This document shows positions 8,019-16,585 of a DNA stretch of 64,000 nt, piece by piece. The position numbers and the translations under genes were made by a program. Source of the DNA: an uncultured Treponema sp. (GTDB lineage: Bacteria > Spirochaetota > Spirochaetia > Treponematales > Treponemataceae); the NCBI RefSeq assembly GCF_946187725.1, contig NZ_CAMHSK010000003.1:62001-126000 (forward strand), in the 5' to 3' direction. Under the pieces are notes generated by a model. It did not search any database. It saw nothing but the letters and a program-made list of their open reading frames with translations, and was not told the origin of the DNA. Numbering within the stretch: position 1 is the first letter of the stretch; every line of letters starts with the position of its first letter.

Positions 8019-8100
8019 TTAGCAAGTAGCAGTGAGCAGGTGGCAAAAAAAATTGCTCACTGCACACTGCTATCTGCTAACTTCTAATTGCTCATTACTC
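8015..8100. repeat. Dispersed AGTTAGCA..GCAGTGAGCA repeat, inverted pair
   Basis: Two copies face each other: 8017-8034 pairs with 8065-8082 at 16 of 18 positions, and AGTGAGCA (8031-8038) pairs perfectly with TGCTCACT (8054-8061). Related copies lie at 48871-48889, 54013-54062 and 54620-54647. The TAG stop of the TrpR-like gene is part of the repeat. Confidence 0.75.
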
Positions 8101-8148
8101 ATTTTTTCAATATAATAGCCTCATAATTTTTTTAGAGGTCGTTTTTTT

Positions 8149-10866
8149 ATGCACGCTATTGAATTGGAAAAAGCTTATAATCCAAAGGATTTTGAAGACA
8201 GAATTTACACTCAGTGGGTTGAAAAGGGATTTTTCAAGCCTGCCAGCGATTCTGATTCTCCTGTTCATTCTCAGAAAAAATCTAACATCAAATATACAGT
8301 CGTCATTCCGCCGCCAAATGTAACTGGCGTTCTTCACATGGGGCACGGTCTCAACAACACTTTGCAGGATATCGTTGTCCGCTATCACCGAATGAAGGGC
8401 GATGACACTCTCTGGGTTCCAGGCACTGACCATGCGGGCATTGCTACTCAGAATGTCGTTGAGCGTGCCCTTAAAAAAGAAGGCAAGACACGAAATGACC
8501 TGGGCCGCGAAAAGTTCATTGAGCGCACTTGGGAAGTAACCCACGAGCACCATGACACAATCGTAAAGCAGCAGAAAAAGCTCGGAAACTCTGTTGACTG
8601 GAGCCGCGAGCGATTTACTTATGACGAAGGTCTTTCAAAAGCTGTTCGTGATGTTTTCGTAACTTTGTATGAGCGCGGACTTATGTACAAGGGCCAGCGT
8701 CTTGTAAACTGGTGCCCTCGCTGTGGTACTGCTCTTGCTGATGATGAAGTTGACCATGTTGATACACAGGGCGCAATGTATCACCTTTATTATGAATATG
8801 CAGATGGAAGCGGAAAAATCGAAGTTGCAACAACCCGCCCTGAGACATTCTTTGGTGATACAGCCGTTGCCGTAAACCCTGATGACGAGCGTTACAAGGA
8901 CCTGGTTGGCAAAATGCTCAAACTGCCACTTACCGGCAAAGAAATCCCGATTATTGCAGATTCATATGTAGATAAAGAATTCGGAACGGGTATGGTAAAA
9001 ATCACACCTGCACACGACCCGAACGACTGGGAAGTTGGTTTGCGCCACAATCTTGAAGTCGTAAATCTTTTGAACCCAGACGGCACTTTGAACGACAATG
9101 TTCCTGAAAAATACCGCGGCCTCAAATGTGAGCAGGCTCGTAAGCTCGTAATCGAAGATTTGACCGAGGCTGGCCTTTACAAGGGCGAAGAAAAGATGGT
9201 TCACTCAGTCGGACATTGTTACCGCTGTAAGACAGTCGTTGAGCCGTATTTGAGCTATCAGTGGTTCGTAAAAATGAAGCCGCTTGCCGAAAAGGCTCTC
9301 AAAGCCTGGCGAGACGGTGAAATCGTATTCTACCCTCGAAAATGGGAAAACACATACACTCACTGGATGGAAAACATCCGTGACTGGTGTGTAAGCCGCC
9401 AGATCTGGTGGGGCCACAGAATTCCTGCATGGTACTGTGAATGCGGTGAGACAATCGTTAGCCGTGAGGACGTTAAAAAATGTCCGAAATGCGGAAGCAC
9501 AAACCTCAAACAGGATCCTGATGTTCTTGACACATGGTTCTCTTCTTGGCTCTGGCCGTTCTCAACTTTGGGCTGGCCTTCAGAGACTGAAGACTTGAAG
9601 AAATTTTACCCGACAACAGCTCTCGTAACAGCTTACGACATCATCTTCTTCTGGGTAAGCCGCATGATTATGGCTGGTCTTGAATTCACAGGCAAGGCTC
9701 CTTTCCACGACATTTACATCCACGGTCTCGTTCGCGACAAACAGGGCCGCAAAATGTCAAAATCACTCGGAAACGGAATCGACCCTCTGGACATCATCGA
9801 TCAGTACGGCTCAGACGCCCTCAAATTCACTCTCTCATACCTTGCAGCACAGGGACAGGACGTTCTTGTTGACAACGACTCATTCAAAATGGGAAGCCGT
9901 TTCTGTAACAAAGTATGGAACGCAAGCCGATACATTTTGGGCAACCTTGAAGGCCGCAATTTGATTCCTGTAAAGGACAGCGACCTCAACGAGCTTGATA
10001 AATGGATTTTCACGGCATTGAACAAGGCTGCTCAGGACGCTCGCGCAGCCCTTGACGGCTACCGATACAACGATGCCGCTTCAACAGTTTACGAATTCTT
10101 CTGGAACAATTTCTGTGACTGGTATGTTGAGGCCACAAAACTTTCATTCTGGCACGGCGATGACCACGAGAAAGACCGCGCAGTTTCAGTTCTTCTCAAC
10201 GTTCTTGAAGAATCTTTGCGGCTTTTGCATCCGTTTATTCCATTCGTTACCGAAGAAATTTACTCAAAATTGCCATTGGCAGAAATTATCGAAAACCGCA
10301 AAAAGGCCGGAACTCAGAAAATCATGTCTAACGAAACATATTCTGACCTTCTTGTTGCTGCTCCTTACCCGGAATTTGATTCTAACCGTGAGGATGATGC
10401 GATTACAGAAAGATTCGGTGCTTTGCAGGACCTTATTCGAAGCGTCCGTGGATTGCGCAATGAATGTGGCGTAAATCCGGCTGATAAAATCAACCTTGCC
10501 GTTCTTATCGAAAAGGGCAGTGCAGCAGAAGTTTGCCGCGAAAAGGTTGAGATGATTCAGCTTTTGGCAGGTCTTTCAAAGGTTGAGTTCGTTGATGCCA
10601 AACCAACCAAGTCAATTGGTACAGTTGGTGTTGGATTTGAGGCATTCATCATTCTGGATGAAAATATCAATAAAGAGCAGCTTCTCGTTCATTTCCAGAA
10701 AGACTTGGAAAAGGACCAGAAAGATGCAGAGCGCACAGAAGCTAAGCTTAACGGCAAATTCGCAGAGCATGCACCTGCAGAGGTTGTTCAGGCTGAGCGC
10801 GATAAACTTGCCGAGACAAAACGAAGAATCGAAAAACTGGGGACTTATATTGAAGCGTTGAAATAA
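8149..10866 (+). CDS. valS: Valyl-tRNA synthetase
   Basis: A 905-aa class I synthetase that charges tRNA-Val. The HIGH motif is PPPNVTGVLHMGHG (about residues 52-66) and KMSKS is RKMSKSLGNGIDP (about residue 534). Between them lie zinc-type Cys pairs (CPRCGT, CYRCK, CPKCG) and the editing domain with TTRPETFFGDTAVAVNP and the segment GTGMVKITPAHDPNDWEVG. WFSSWLWPFSTLGWP is the ValS-specific version of the IleS/ValS signature. The C-terminus ends in a coiled-coil tRNA-binding arm (KDLEKDQKDAERTEAKLNGKF). Start ATG 8149 has AGAGG at 8134-8138; a TATAAT box is at 8111-8116, giving a conventional leader. Confidence 0.98.
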   Translation: MHAIELEKAYNPKDFEDRIYTQWVEKGFFKPASDSDSPVHSQKKSNIKYTVVIPPPNVTGVLHMGHGLNNTLQDIVVRYHRMKGDDTLWVPGTDHAGIATQNVVERALKKEGKTRNDLGREKFIERTWEVTHEHHDTIVKQQKKLGNSVDWSRERFTYDEGLSKAVRDVFVTLYERGLMYKGQRLVNWCPRCGTALADDEVDHVDTQGAMYHLYYEYADGSGKIEVATTRPETFFGDTAVAVNPDDERYKDLVGKMLKLPLTGKEIPIIADSYVDKEFGTGMVKITPAHDPNDWEVGLRHNLEVVNLLNPDGTLNDNVPEKYRGLKCEQARKLVIEDLTEAGLYKGEEKMVHSVGHCYRCKTVVEPYLSYQWFVKMKPLAEKALKAWRDGEIVFYPRKWENTYTHWMENIRDWCVSRQIWWGHRIPAWYCECGETIVSREDVKKCPKCGSTNLKQDPDVLDTWFSSWLWPFSTLGWPSETEDLKKFYPTTALVTAYDIIFFWVSRMIMAGLEFTGKAPFHDIYIHGLVRDKQGRKMSKSLGNGIDPLDIIDQYGSDALKFTLSYLAAQGQDVLVDNDSFKMGSRFCNKVWNASRYILGNLEGRNLIPVKDSDLNELDKWIFTALNKAAQDARAALDGYRYNDAASTVYEFFWNNFCDWYVEATKLSFWHGDDHEKDRAVSVLLNVLEESLRLLHPFIPFVTEEIYSKLPLAEIIENRKKAGTQKIMSNETYSDLLVAAPYPEFDSNREDDAITERFGALQDLIRSVRGLRNECGVNPADKINLAVLIEKGSAAEVCREKVEMIQLLAGLSKVEFVDAKPTKSIGTVGVGFEAFIILDENINKEQLLVHFQKDLEKDQKDAERTEAKLNGKFAEHAPAEVVQAERDKLAETKRRIEKLGTYIEALK

Positions 10867-11090
10867 ATTGAATACGGAGAACGGAAAACGGAAAGCTAAA
10901 AACAGCGAATAAGTTGGTTTTGTTTTTACGAAAATGCCGCCCCGCCGTGTAGCACCTGCCGAAGGCAGTTCCGAAGCAAAGCGAAGGAATGAGGGTTACC
11001 GAAGTGCGGAAGGGCGGCAGCAAATAAAATTTGGCGTATAGAAAGAAAACTGAAACTTTCTATTTTCCACTTTCATTTTTTTCGTGTAAC
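10867..11090. repeat. Intergenic stretch with CGGAAA tract and GC-rich palindromic element
   Basis: No gene seen. 10870-10894 holds a purine-rich CGGA(G)AA tandem tract like that at 51012-51056. 10935-11019 is a GC-rich element bounded by TGCCGCCC (10935-10942) and GGGCGGCA (11012-11019), with an inner hairpin CTGCCgaaGGCAG. Similar elements lie at 43543-43617 and 57301-57375. Confidence 0.65.
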
Positions 11091-11101
11091 AGGAGGCTTT
11101 T

Positions 11102-11737
11102 ATGGCTAGTAAGTATGAGATGAAGGTTGATAAGCCGGATCAGATGGATAAGGAGCATATGCATCAGCTCAAACATATCGTTGTTGCGCCTTATATGCAG
11201 CTTGCCACTGGGCTTATCGGAAAAGGTCGTCATGCGGGCGGAAATATGTTCCGTCACCAGATTGACACACTGGGAATTCTGATTGACTACGGTTATATTG
11301 ACTCTGTTCTTCTAAAAGCCTCCCTTGTTCATGATACCGTTGAGGATATTTCTAATTTTGACCGTAACGAGATAATCAATGCTGATTCTGAGGGGCAGGC
11401 TGTTCTTGACCTGGTGCTTGAAGTAACTCGCCGCGAAGATGAAGATAAAATTCAGTTTTTGCGGAGAATAATCGACACGGGCAGCCAGAAAGCCAAAATT
11501 CTAAAATGTGCTGACCGAATTTCCAATATGATTTCGCTCGGATTTGTTACTGATCCGAAATTCATCGAGCGATATTGTGACGAGACTGAATATTTCCTTT
11601 TGCCGATGGCTCTTGAAATTGACTATAACATGTATCAGGAATTGATTGATCTTATTCGTACGCGCCGACGATACCTTGAAGACGGCGGTTATTTCGACAA
11701 TCGTCACAAGGGGTCTTCAAGCGATAAGGCTAAATAA
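11102..11737 (+). CDS. HD-domain hydrolase resembling the RelA/SpoT (p)ppGpp hydrolase domain
   Basis: A 211-aa protein that is a single HD domain. KGRHAGGNMFRHQIDTLGIL, LLKASLVHDTVED and KAKILKCADRISNMISLG follow the order of the SpoT/MESH1 hydrolase (R-H-x-G..HP..A, AALLHDxxED, IKLADRLHNM). In that family the metal ligands are the first His, the HD pair and the late Asp, all present here. No synthetase or TGS/ACT domain follows, so it may be a small alarmone hydrolase acting on (p)ppGpp or a related nucleotide; this is inferred from motif order only. AGGAGG at 11091-11096 fixes ATG 11102. A terminator follows, so it is monocistronic. Confidence 0.7.
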   Translation: MASKYEMKVDKPDQMDKEHMHQLKHIVVAPYMQLATGLIGKGRHAGGNMFRHQIDTLGILIDYGYIDSVLLKASLVHDTVEDISNFDRNEIINADSEGQAVLDLVLEVTRREDEDKIQFLRRIIDTGSQKAKILKCADRISNMISLGFVTDPKFIERYCDETEYFLLPMALEIDYNMYQELIDLIRTRRRYLEDGGYFDNRHKGSSSDKAK

Positions 11738-11754
11738 ACAAATGAATTTTTTAC

Positions 11755-11784
11755 AAACCGTCGTTGCAATAATGACGGTTTTTT
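11755..11784 (+). terminator. Rho-independent terminator
   Basis: Perfect 8-bp stem AAACCGTC/GACGGTTT (11755-11762, 11774-11781) with a T-run. Confidence 0.88.
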
Positions 11785-11907
11785 CTTTTTTAGTGCGGTT
11801 TTGTGCTTTTTCTGTCATTGTTTACTTCAAAAATAATGGAAATTTTGTAATTTTTTCTTAAAAATTTATGACGAATTTCCGAAAATGATTTTTTATCGAA
11901 AAAAAAT

Positions 11908-11937
11908 TTGCTTAATCATTTTTTCACATCGTAAAAT
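11908..11937 (+). promoter_or_regulatory. Sigma-70 promoter of the starch block
   Basis: TTGCTT (11908-11913), 18 bp, TAAAAT (11932-11937). The -10 box ends 9 nt before ATG 11947 and no ribosome site intervenes, so initiation would be at or next to the start codon. Confidence 0.6.
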
Positions 11938-11946
11938 TAAATCATT

Positions 11947-12534
11947 ATGAAAAAAGGTCTTTTTATTGGGTTGTTTGTTATTGTGGCATCGTTCGCTTTT
12001 TCGCAGAACGGTGAGGTTTTTGAAAATGAAGCGCTTGGTGATGCTTTTACCACTTCTTCTGATTACGAATCAAATTCTGTTCAAGAAAAAAAAGTTTCCC
12101 GCTCATCTAATGAATCTTCAAACTACAAATACAGGGTTGGTGCTCAGCTTGGAACAAACATGGAGTCTGCTGACGGTTATGCTTTTGTTGGCGGTGTTCA
12201 TGCCGATTCACTTGTTTTCCCAAATGCAGGAATTTTAATCGGTATGCAGATGGATTTTACCGCTGCTTCAAAGAACTATTCTGCAAATTCATCATGGTAT
12301 TTTGAGTGGCTCATCATGAATGATGCAGTTGTATCTCCTTTTGTGAAAGCAAATCTTGGTATGTATGTCTTGTACGATGATGATGTCGCAGGTCCTCATC
12401 AGGCTGGTGCTTACTTTGCCCTTTCTGCAGGTGCCAACATCTCTTTGAGTGAACATGTTTACATCGCTCCGGCAATTTCCTTCGGTGTTCCATTCCTCTG
12501 GTCTCCGACTTTGAGTGCCGGTTGGAAATTCTAG
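11947..12534 (+). CDS. Exported beta-rich protein, probable outer-membrane barrel
   Basis: A 195-aa protein with a clean signal peptide (MKKGLFIGLFVIVASFAFSQ, cleaved near residue 19), a Ser/Asn/Glu-rich linker to about residue 57, then alternating hydrophobic strands (YRVGAQLGTNM, GILIGMQMDFTAAS, SPFVKANLGMYVLYD, YFALSAGANISL, YIAPAISFGVPF) and a terminal aromatic (SAGWKF), as in small outer-membrane barrels. I recognise no named family. It starts the block that leads into the first amylase gene, with only 56 bp and no terminator between, so it may be co-transcribed and help starch handling. It has a -10 box 9 nt upstream and no ribosome site. Confidence 0.65.
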   Translation: MKKGLFIGLFVIVASFAFSQNGEVFENEALGDAFTTSSDYESNSVQEKKVSRSSNESSNYKYRVGAQLGTNMESADGYAFVGGVHADSLVFPNAGILIGMQMDFTAASKNYSANSSWYFEWLIMNDAVVSPFVKANLGMYVLYDDDVAGPHQAGAYFALSAGANISLSEHVYIAPAISFGVPFLWSPTLSAGWKF

Positions 12535-12590
12535 CCTTCCTTAGTTTATTTTTCACGAGTTTATCAGAAAAAGTTTTGGAGTTAAAAAAA

Positions 12591-15500
12591 ATGAATCGTA
12601 TGAAACAGTCAATCATGCTGGGTACGATTTCTGCAGTTCTTTTGTTCAGTTCATGCAGCAATCTGACCATTGAGGATTCTTCAAAGTCTTTTGGAAACGA
12701 TTCCAAGATTGAAGTCGGAAGCATTACGGTCAATGGGGGAGGAAAGAATCGTGCACTTAATGTTTCTGATATGAAATATGCCAAGGGGTATGTTACTGGT
12801 TCGGGAATCGAAAGTCCAATTGTTTCAAAATGCTCTGAATCTGATGAAGAATATGAATTAGATGGCAAAGGAAAAGGCGAATTAACTATTGAAAATATTC
12901 CTGTTGGAAAAAATCGTATCGTCACGGTTTATGCATATGATGATTCTAAAACTTGTATTTACAGAATTCGTGCGGTAACAGATATTAATGCGGGGGGTAA
13001 TGATGTAAGTGTAGATAAATCGACGACTCTCCTTGGTGAGGTTTTTGAAGCACTTCGTGTGGCTGGGGAAAATCTTTCTAATGTTGATAAAACTGCCGTT
13101 AATTCAAAACTTTCTGGTGCAACAAAGAACTGGTCTTTGTATGATGCTACTGCTATAGCTTCTGATTATCGTACTTCAAATGGAATTAACACTGATATAT
13201 CGGTTTATGAACTTGGGACAGGTTCCATCAGTTTTAAAAACTACTATGACGACTGTACAATTCAGGTTGGCGATCCGGTTTCTTCTATTTCTGAAAATGT
13301 TGTTTCTGGCGAAGGAACTTTAAGCGGTATTGCACCAGGAACATGGCCTGTCTATGTAACAAAGAATGGTCAGCAGGTTGTAAAAACTTATGCAACTGTT
13401 GCATCAGGAAATACAACTAACATCGGCAATTTGGGAACTGTTACGGACAGAATTATTGTGCATTGTCTAGTTTCTAGCGGTTATACAAAAATATATACTT
13501 GGTCTACTACAACTCCTAAGGTTGAATATTTTGGTGCTTGGTCTGGAAAAGCTATGGAAGACAGTGATGGAGATGGCTGGTACGATGTAGAAATACCTGC
13601 AGCAAGTTCTAATTTGATTTTCAATGGCGACGGACAGACTTATGACCTTTCTCGCGAAGCCGGCGAATGGTGGTACAAAGATGGTGCTTGGACGGGTTAC
13701 AATCCAGAGCGACCTGCAACACCTGTTGTAAAGGCTTCTGTTGCCGGTGGTATTTATAACATTGCTCAGTCTGTAACTCTTACAAGTTCAAATAGTTCAG
13801 ATAAAATTTATTACACAACAGACGGTTCTACGCCAAACGCTTCTTCTTCTGTTTATAAAACTGCAATTATCATTTCTTCAAGCTGTACATTAAAGGCAAT
13901 CGGTTATAATGCAGATGCGGCAACACAGTGGGGAGAAGTTCTTTCTGTTTCTTATGTAATCGATGCAGATGCAGACCTTGAAGCACCTGTGATTGTTCCT
14001 GCAAAGGAGCCTGGCCGTTATCAGGATGCAATTTCTGTTTCATTCACATTTACAGATAATAAGGGTGCAAGTGGAGTAACTGCCTATTACACATCGGATA
14101 ATTCTACTCCAAATACAAATTCTTCAAAATATACGGCAGGAACGGCAATTCCTGTTGCAATGGATTCAAATCTTACAATTCGAATTCTTGCTATGGATGC
14201 TGCAGGAAATAAGGCTACGGGAGTGTATTACTATAGTGTTGGAAAAACACCTGAAGCAACTCGCTGGGATCCTAGACAGGAATCAATTTACTTCCTTTTA
14301 ACAGCTCGCTGGTTTGATGGTGATTCTTCAAACTCTATCGGTGATGAAAACTGTTCTTGGACAGAAGCTCGTGCAAATGACAATATTCCTTCTTCTGAAG
14401 ATGGATTTACAGGTCCAGAAGATGTTTCATGGCGAGGTGATTTTAAAGGTCTTGTTGAAAAAATGGATTACATCAAGGCTCTTGGCTTCACTTGTATTTG
14501 GATTACGCCTGTAGTTCAGAACAGAAGTCCGCTTTGTTATCATGGATATCATGCATGGGATATGTACCGCGAGGATGCTCGCCTTGTTTCTCCGGGATAT
14601 GATTTCCAAAGAGTAATAGATGAAGCACATGCTCGTGGAATGAAGATTTGTCTTGATATTGTACTCCAGCATTCTGGTCGCTTTGGTCTTAAGGATTTCA
14701 TTGAGTACAAATATAACCGAGACCCTCTTACATATCCTACTCCAGTAGGCTGGGAAAATTTTACTTATGATGAAGATGCTTATGAATCTGCATATAGAGT
14801 GGCAAATAAAACAGGTGTTACTAGTGTTCAAAAATTCCCGAATGGGTGGGAATATGATGGCTTAACTAGCCCTGGAAAATATCCTGCTGGATATACAATT
14901 AAAATCGGAAATGAAAATGTAGATGTTGGAGGAACAGATATGCCTCCGTATGTATCATTCGTTGGTGATGTTCGTCCATTCCTTCCAATGGATATTCAGA
15001 AATATTCTCAGCTTGCTATGAATGGAACGACTGCCAGCAAATTCCAGTGGCCAACAACTGAAACTTATGTGTTAACAGCTGATACAGGTAATTTTAGTGA
15101 AGTAAATGGAGGAAAAACTTCCGATTATATTTATGACCAGTATGTTAATTCTCCTGAAATGCATGTTCATGCTTGGAGTAACGGATTTAATGACAGCGGA
15201 ATGTTCGATAAGTATCCTGATGCAAATTTGCGAACAATGCATGAAGATTGTCCTGATTTGAATACAGAAAGCGCAGAAGTTCAGGAATATGTAATCAATG
15301 CATATAAGCGATATATCGATATGGGTGTTGATATGTTCCGTGTTGACACAATTATGCATGTTGATAAAAAAACATTGAATGATCATTTCTGGCCTGCATT
15401 TATGGAAGAAGCCGCTACAGCAAATGCAAAAGCTGCTCGCGGAGGTGGTGATTTCTTTATCTTTGGTGAAGTTGCAAACTTTGTGAACAATCTTAGTGAT

Positions 15501-16457
15501 AAACCAAAACCTTTACGCCAGCCTAATTACACATGGGATAATACAGTTGAGCCAGATCTTTATGATATTTCAAACAACCATTTACTGAATGGTAATGAGT
15601 ATCGAATGCCTGATTATTCTCACAAGGTAGAACCTTCAAGTGATTATCATGTTTCTACAATTGATATTATTGCTCATAATGGATTCTGTGATGGTGTTGG
15701 CGGAGCTTATGGCCGGGCATTGGGAAATGATGGTAAATACAATGATGCGACATATTTAACTTGGTATACAGATAGTCACGATTACGGTCCTAATAAGGGG
15801 GAAACTCGCTGGCAGGGAGACTTTGCCGGTGCATGGTCAATGCTCTTTACATTCCGTGGTATTCCTATCGTTTACTATGGCTCTGAAATTCGTTTTGCAG
15901 CTGGTAAGCCAAATGACTGGCCTGGCGGTGGAAGTAATGGCGTAAATATGTCACTCGAAAAGACTGGACGAGCTTACTACGGAGCTCATCTTGAAGGAAC
16001 TGTTAGGGCAACAGACTTCGGAGTTTATTCAGCTAGCGGAGAGGTTGAAAAAACTTTGAGTAAAGATATGTGTAAACATTTGCGTGATTTGAACAAGATT
16101 CGTCTTGCTGTTCCCGCACTTCAGATGGGACAGTATTCAACTTTAGGACATTCTGGTGGTTGGGCTGGTTATAAGAGACGCTATACAGGAACAAACAAGA
16201 TTACAGGAGAGGCAATCGATTCTTATTGTCTTGTTGGTGTTGGTAGCGGAACTCATACTTGGACAGGAGTTTTGGATGGTACTTATATTGATGCTGTTTC
16301 TGGTAAATCAGTAACTGTAAGCGGAGGAACTGCAAGTTTTACTCCTGCAACAGGCGGAGACAGTACAGATGCTGCTTTGGTTGTACTTGTTCATAACGGA
16401 CTTACAACAAAAGCTCCAGGCAAAGTTGCCTGTGAAAGTCCATATTTTGGATATTAA
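12591..16457 (+). CDS. Surface lipoprotein alpha-amylase (GH13) with CBM26-like and CHB_HEX_C domains
   Basis: A 1288-aa lipoprotein (lipobox LLFSSC). Order: N-terminal module shared with the second amylase (about residues 25-280), a starch-binding CBM26-like domain (about 286-365, IIVHCLVSSGYTKIYTW..), two chitobiase-C-like Ig domains (about 373-455 and 465-550, YYTTDGSTPNASS, YYTSDNSTPNTNS), then a GH13 barrel from WDPRQESIYFLLTARWFDG. Catalytic residues read as Asp in MFRVDT (about 919, nucleophile), Glu in FIFGEVAN (about 960) and Asp in YTDSHDYG (about 1064). It hydrolyses alpha-1,4 glucans at the cell surface. Region I reads DIVLQHSG, where most GH13 have N-H, an unusual Gln. Start ATG 12591 (not an earlier frame opening) has GGAG at 12575-12578 and gives a proper lipoprotein signal. 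Confidence 0.9.
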   Translation: MNRMKQSIMLGTISAVLLFSSCSNLTIEDSSKSFGNDSKIEVGSITVNGGGKNRALNVSDMKYAKGYVTGSGIESPIVSKCSESDEEYELDGKGKGELTIENIPVGKNRIVTVYAYDDSKTCIYRIRAVTDINAGGNDVSVDKSTTLLGEVFEALRVAGENLSNVDKTAVNSKLSGATKNWSLYDATAIASDYRTSNGINTDISVYELGTGSISFKNYYDDCTIQVGDPVSSISENVVSGEGTLSGIAPGTWPVYVTKNGQQVVKTYATVASGNTTNIGNLGTVTDRIIVHCLVSSGYTKIYTWSTTTPKVEYFGAWSGKAMEDSDGDGWYDVEIPAASSNLIFNGDGQTYDLSREAGEWWYKDGAWTGYNPERPATPVVKASVAGGIYNIAQSVTLTSSNSSDKIYYTTDGSTPNASSSVYKTAIIISSSCTLKAIGYNADAATQWGEVLSVSYVIDADADLEAPVIVPAKEPGRYQDAISVSFTFTDNKGASGVTAYYTSDNSTPNTNSSKYTAGTAIPVAMDSNLTIRILAMDAAGNKATGVYYYSVGKTPEATRWDPRQESIYFLLTARWFDGDSSNSIGDENCSWTEARANDNIPSSEDGFTGPEDVSWRGDFKGLVEKMDYIKALGFTCIWITPVVQNRSPLCYHGYHAWDMYREDARLVSPGYDFQRVIDEAHARGMKICLDIVLQHSGRFGLKDFIEYKYNRDPLTYPTPVGWENFTYDEDAYESAYRVANKTGVTSVQKFPNGWEYDGLTSPGKYPAGYTIKIGNENVDVGGTDMPPYVSFVGDVRPFLPMDIQKYSQLAMNGTTASKFQWPTTETYVLTADTGNFSEVNGGKTSDYIYDQYVNSPEMHVHAWSNGFNDSGMFDKYPDANLRTMHEDCPDLNTESAEVQEYVINAYKRYIDMGVDMFRVDTIMHVDKKTLNDHFWPAFMEEAATANAKAARGGGDFFIFGEVANFVNNLSDKPKPLRQPNYTWDNTVEPDLYDISNNHLLNGNEYRMPDYSHKVEPSSDYHVSTIDIIAHNGFCDGVGGAYGRALGNDGKYNDATYLTWYTDSHDYGPNKGETRWQGDFAGAWSMLFTFRGIPIVYYGSEIRFAAGKPNDWPGGGSNGVNMSLEKTGRAYYGAHLEGTVRATDFGVYSASGEVEKTLSKDMCKHLRDLNKIRLAVPALQMGQYSTLGHSGGWAGYKRRYTGTNKITGEAIDSYCLVGVGSGTHTWTGVLDGTYIDAVSGKSVTVSGGTASFTPATGGDSTDAALVVLVHNGLTTKAPGKVACESPYFGY

Positions 16458-16494
16458 AATAGCACATCATTCAAGTTGTGGCACGGAGAGTTTT

Positions 16495-16541
16495 TATCAA
16501 AGGATAGTCTTATTAATTTAAGGCTATCCTTATCAAAGGAG
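16495..16541 (+). promoter_or_regulatory. Intercistronic hairpin between direct repeats
   Basis: TATCAAAGGA occurs at 16495-16504 and again at 16531-16540; between and overlapping them AAGGATAG (16500-16507) pairs with CTATCCTT (16524-16531), extended by CTTA/TAAG. The second direct repeat carries the AAAGGAGG ribosome site of the next gene. There is no T-run, so it is more likely an RNA stability or translation element than a terminator. Confidence 0.5.
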
Positions 16542-16585
16542 GCTACAAAATGAAAAAACATATAAACATTCCAAAGGGGGAATAT

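Noticed and set aside
8035-8100. Rho-independent terminator of the TrpR-like gene
   Set aside because: The stem is formed by two copies of a dispersed repeat and there is no adjoining T-run until 8102; it may still terminate, but the evidence is for a repeat.
14427-14831. 134-codon antisense frame in the first amylase gene
   Set aside because: Shadow frame with Cys/Ile/Ser-rich product and no start signals.
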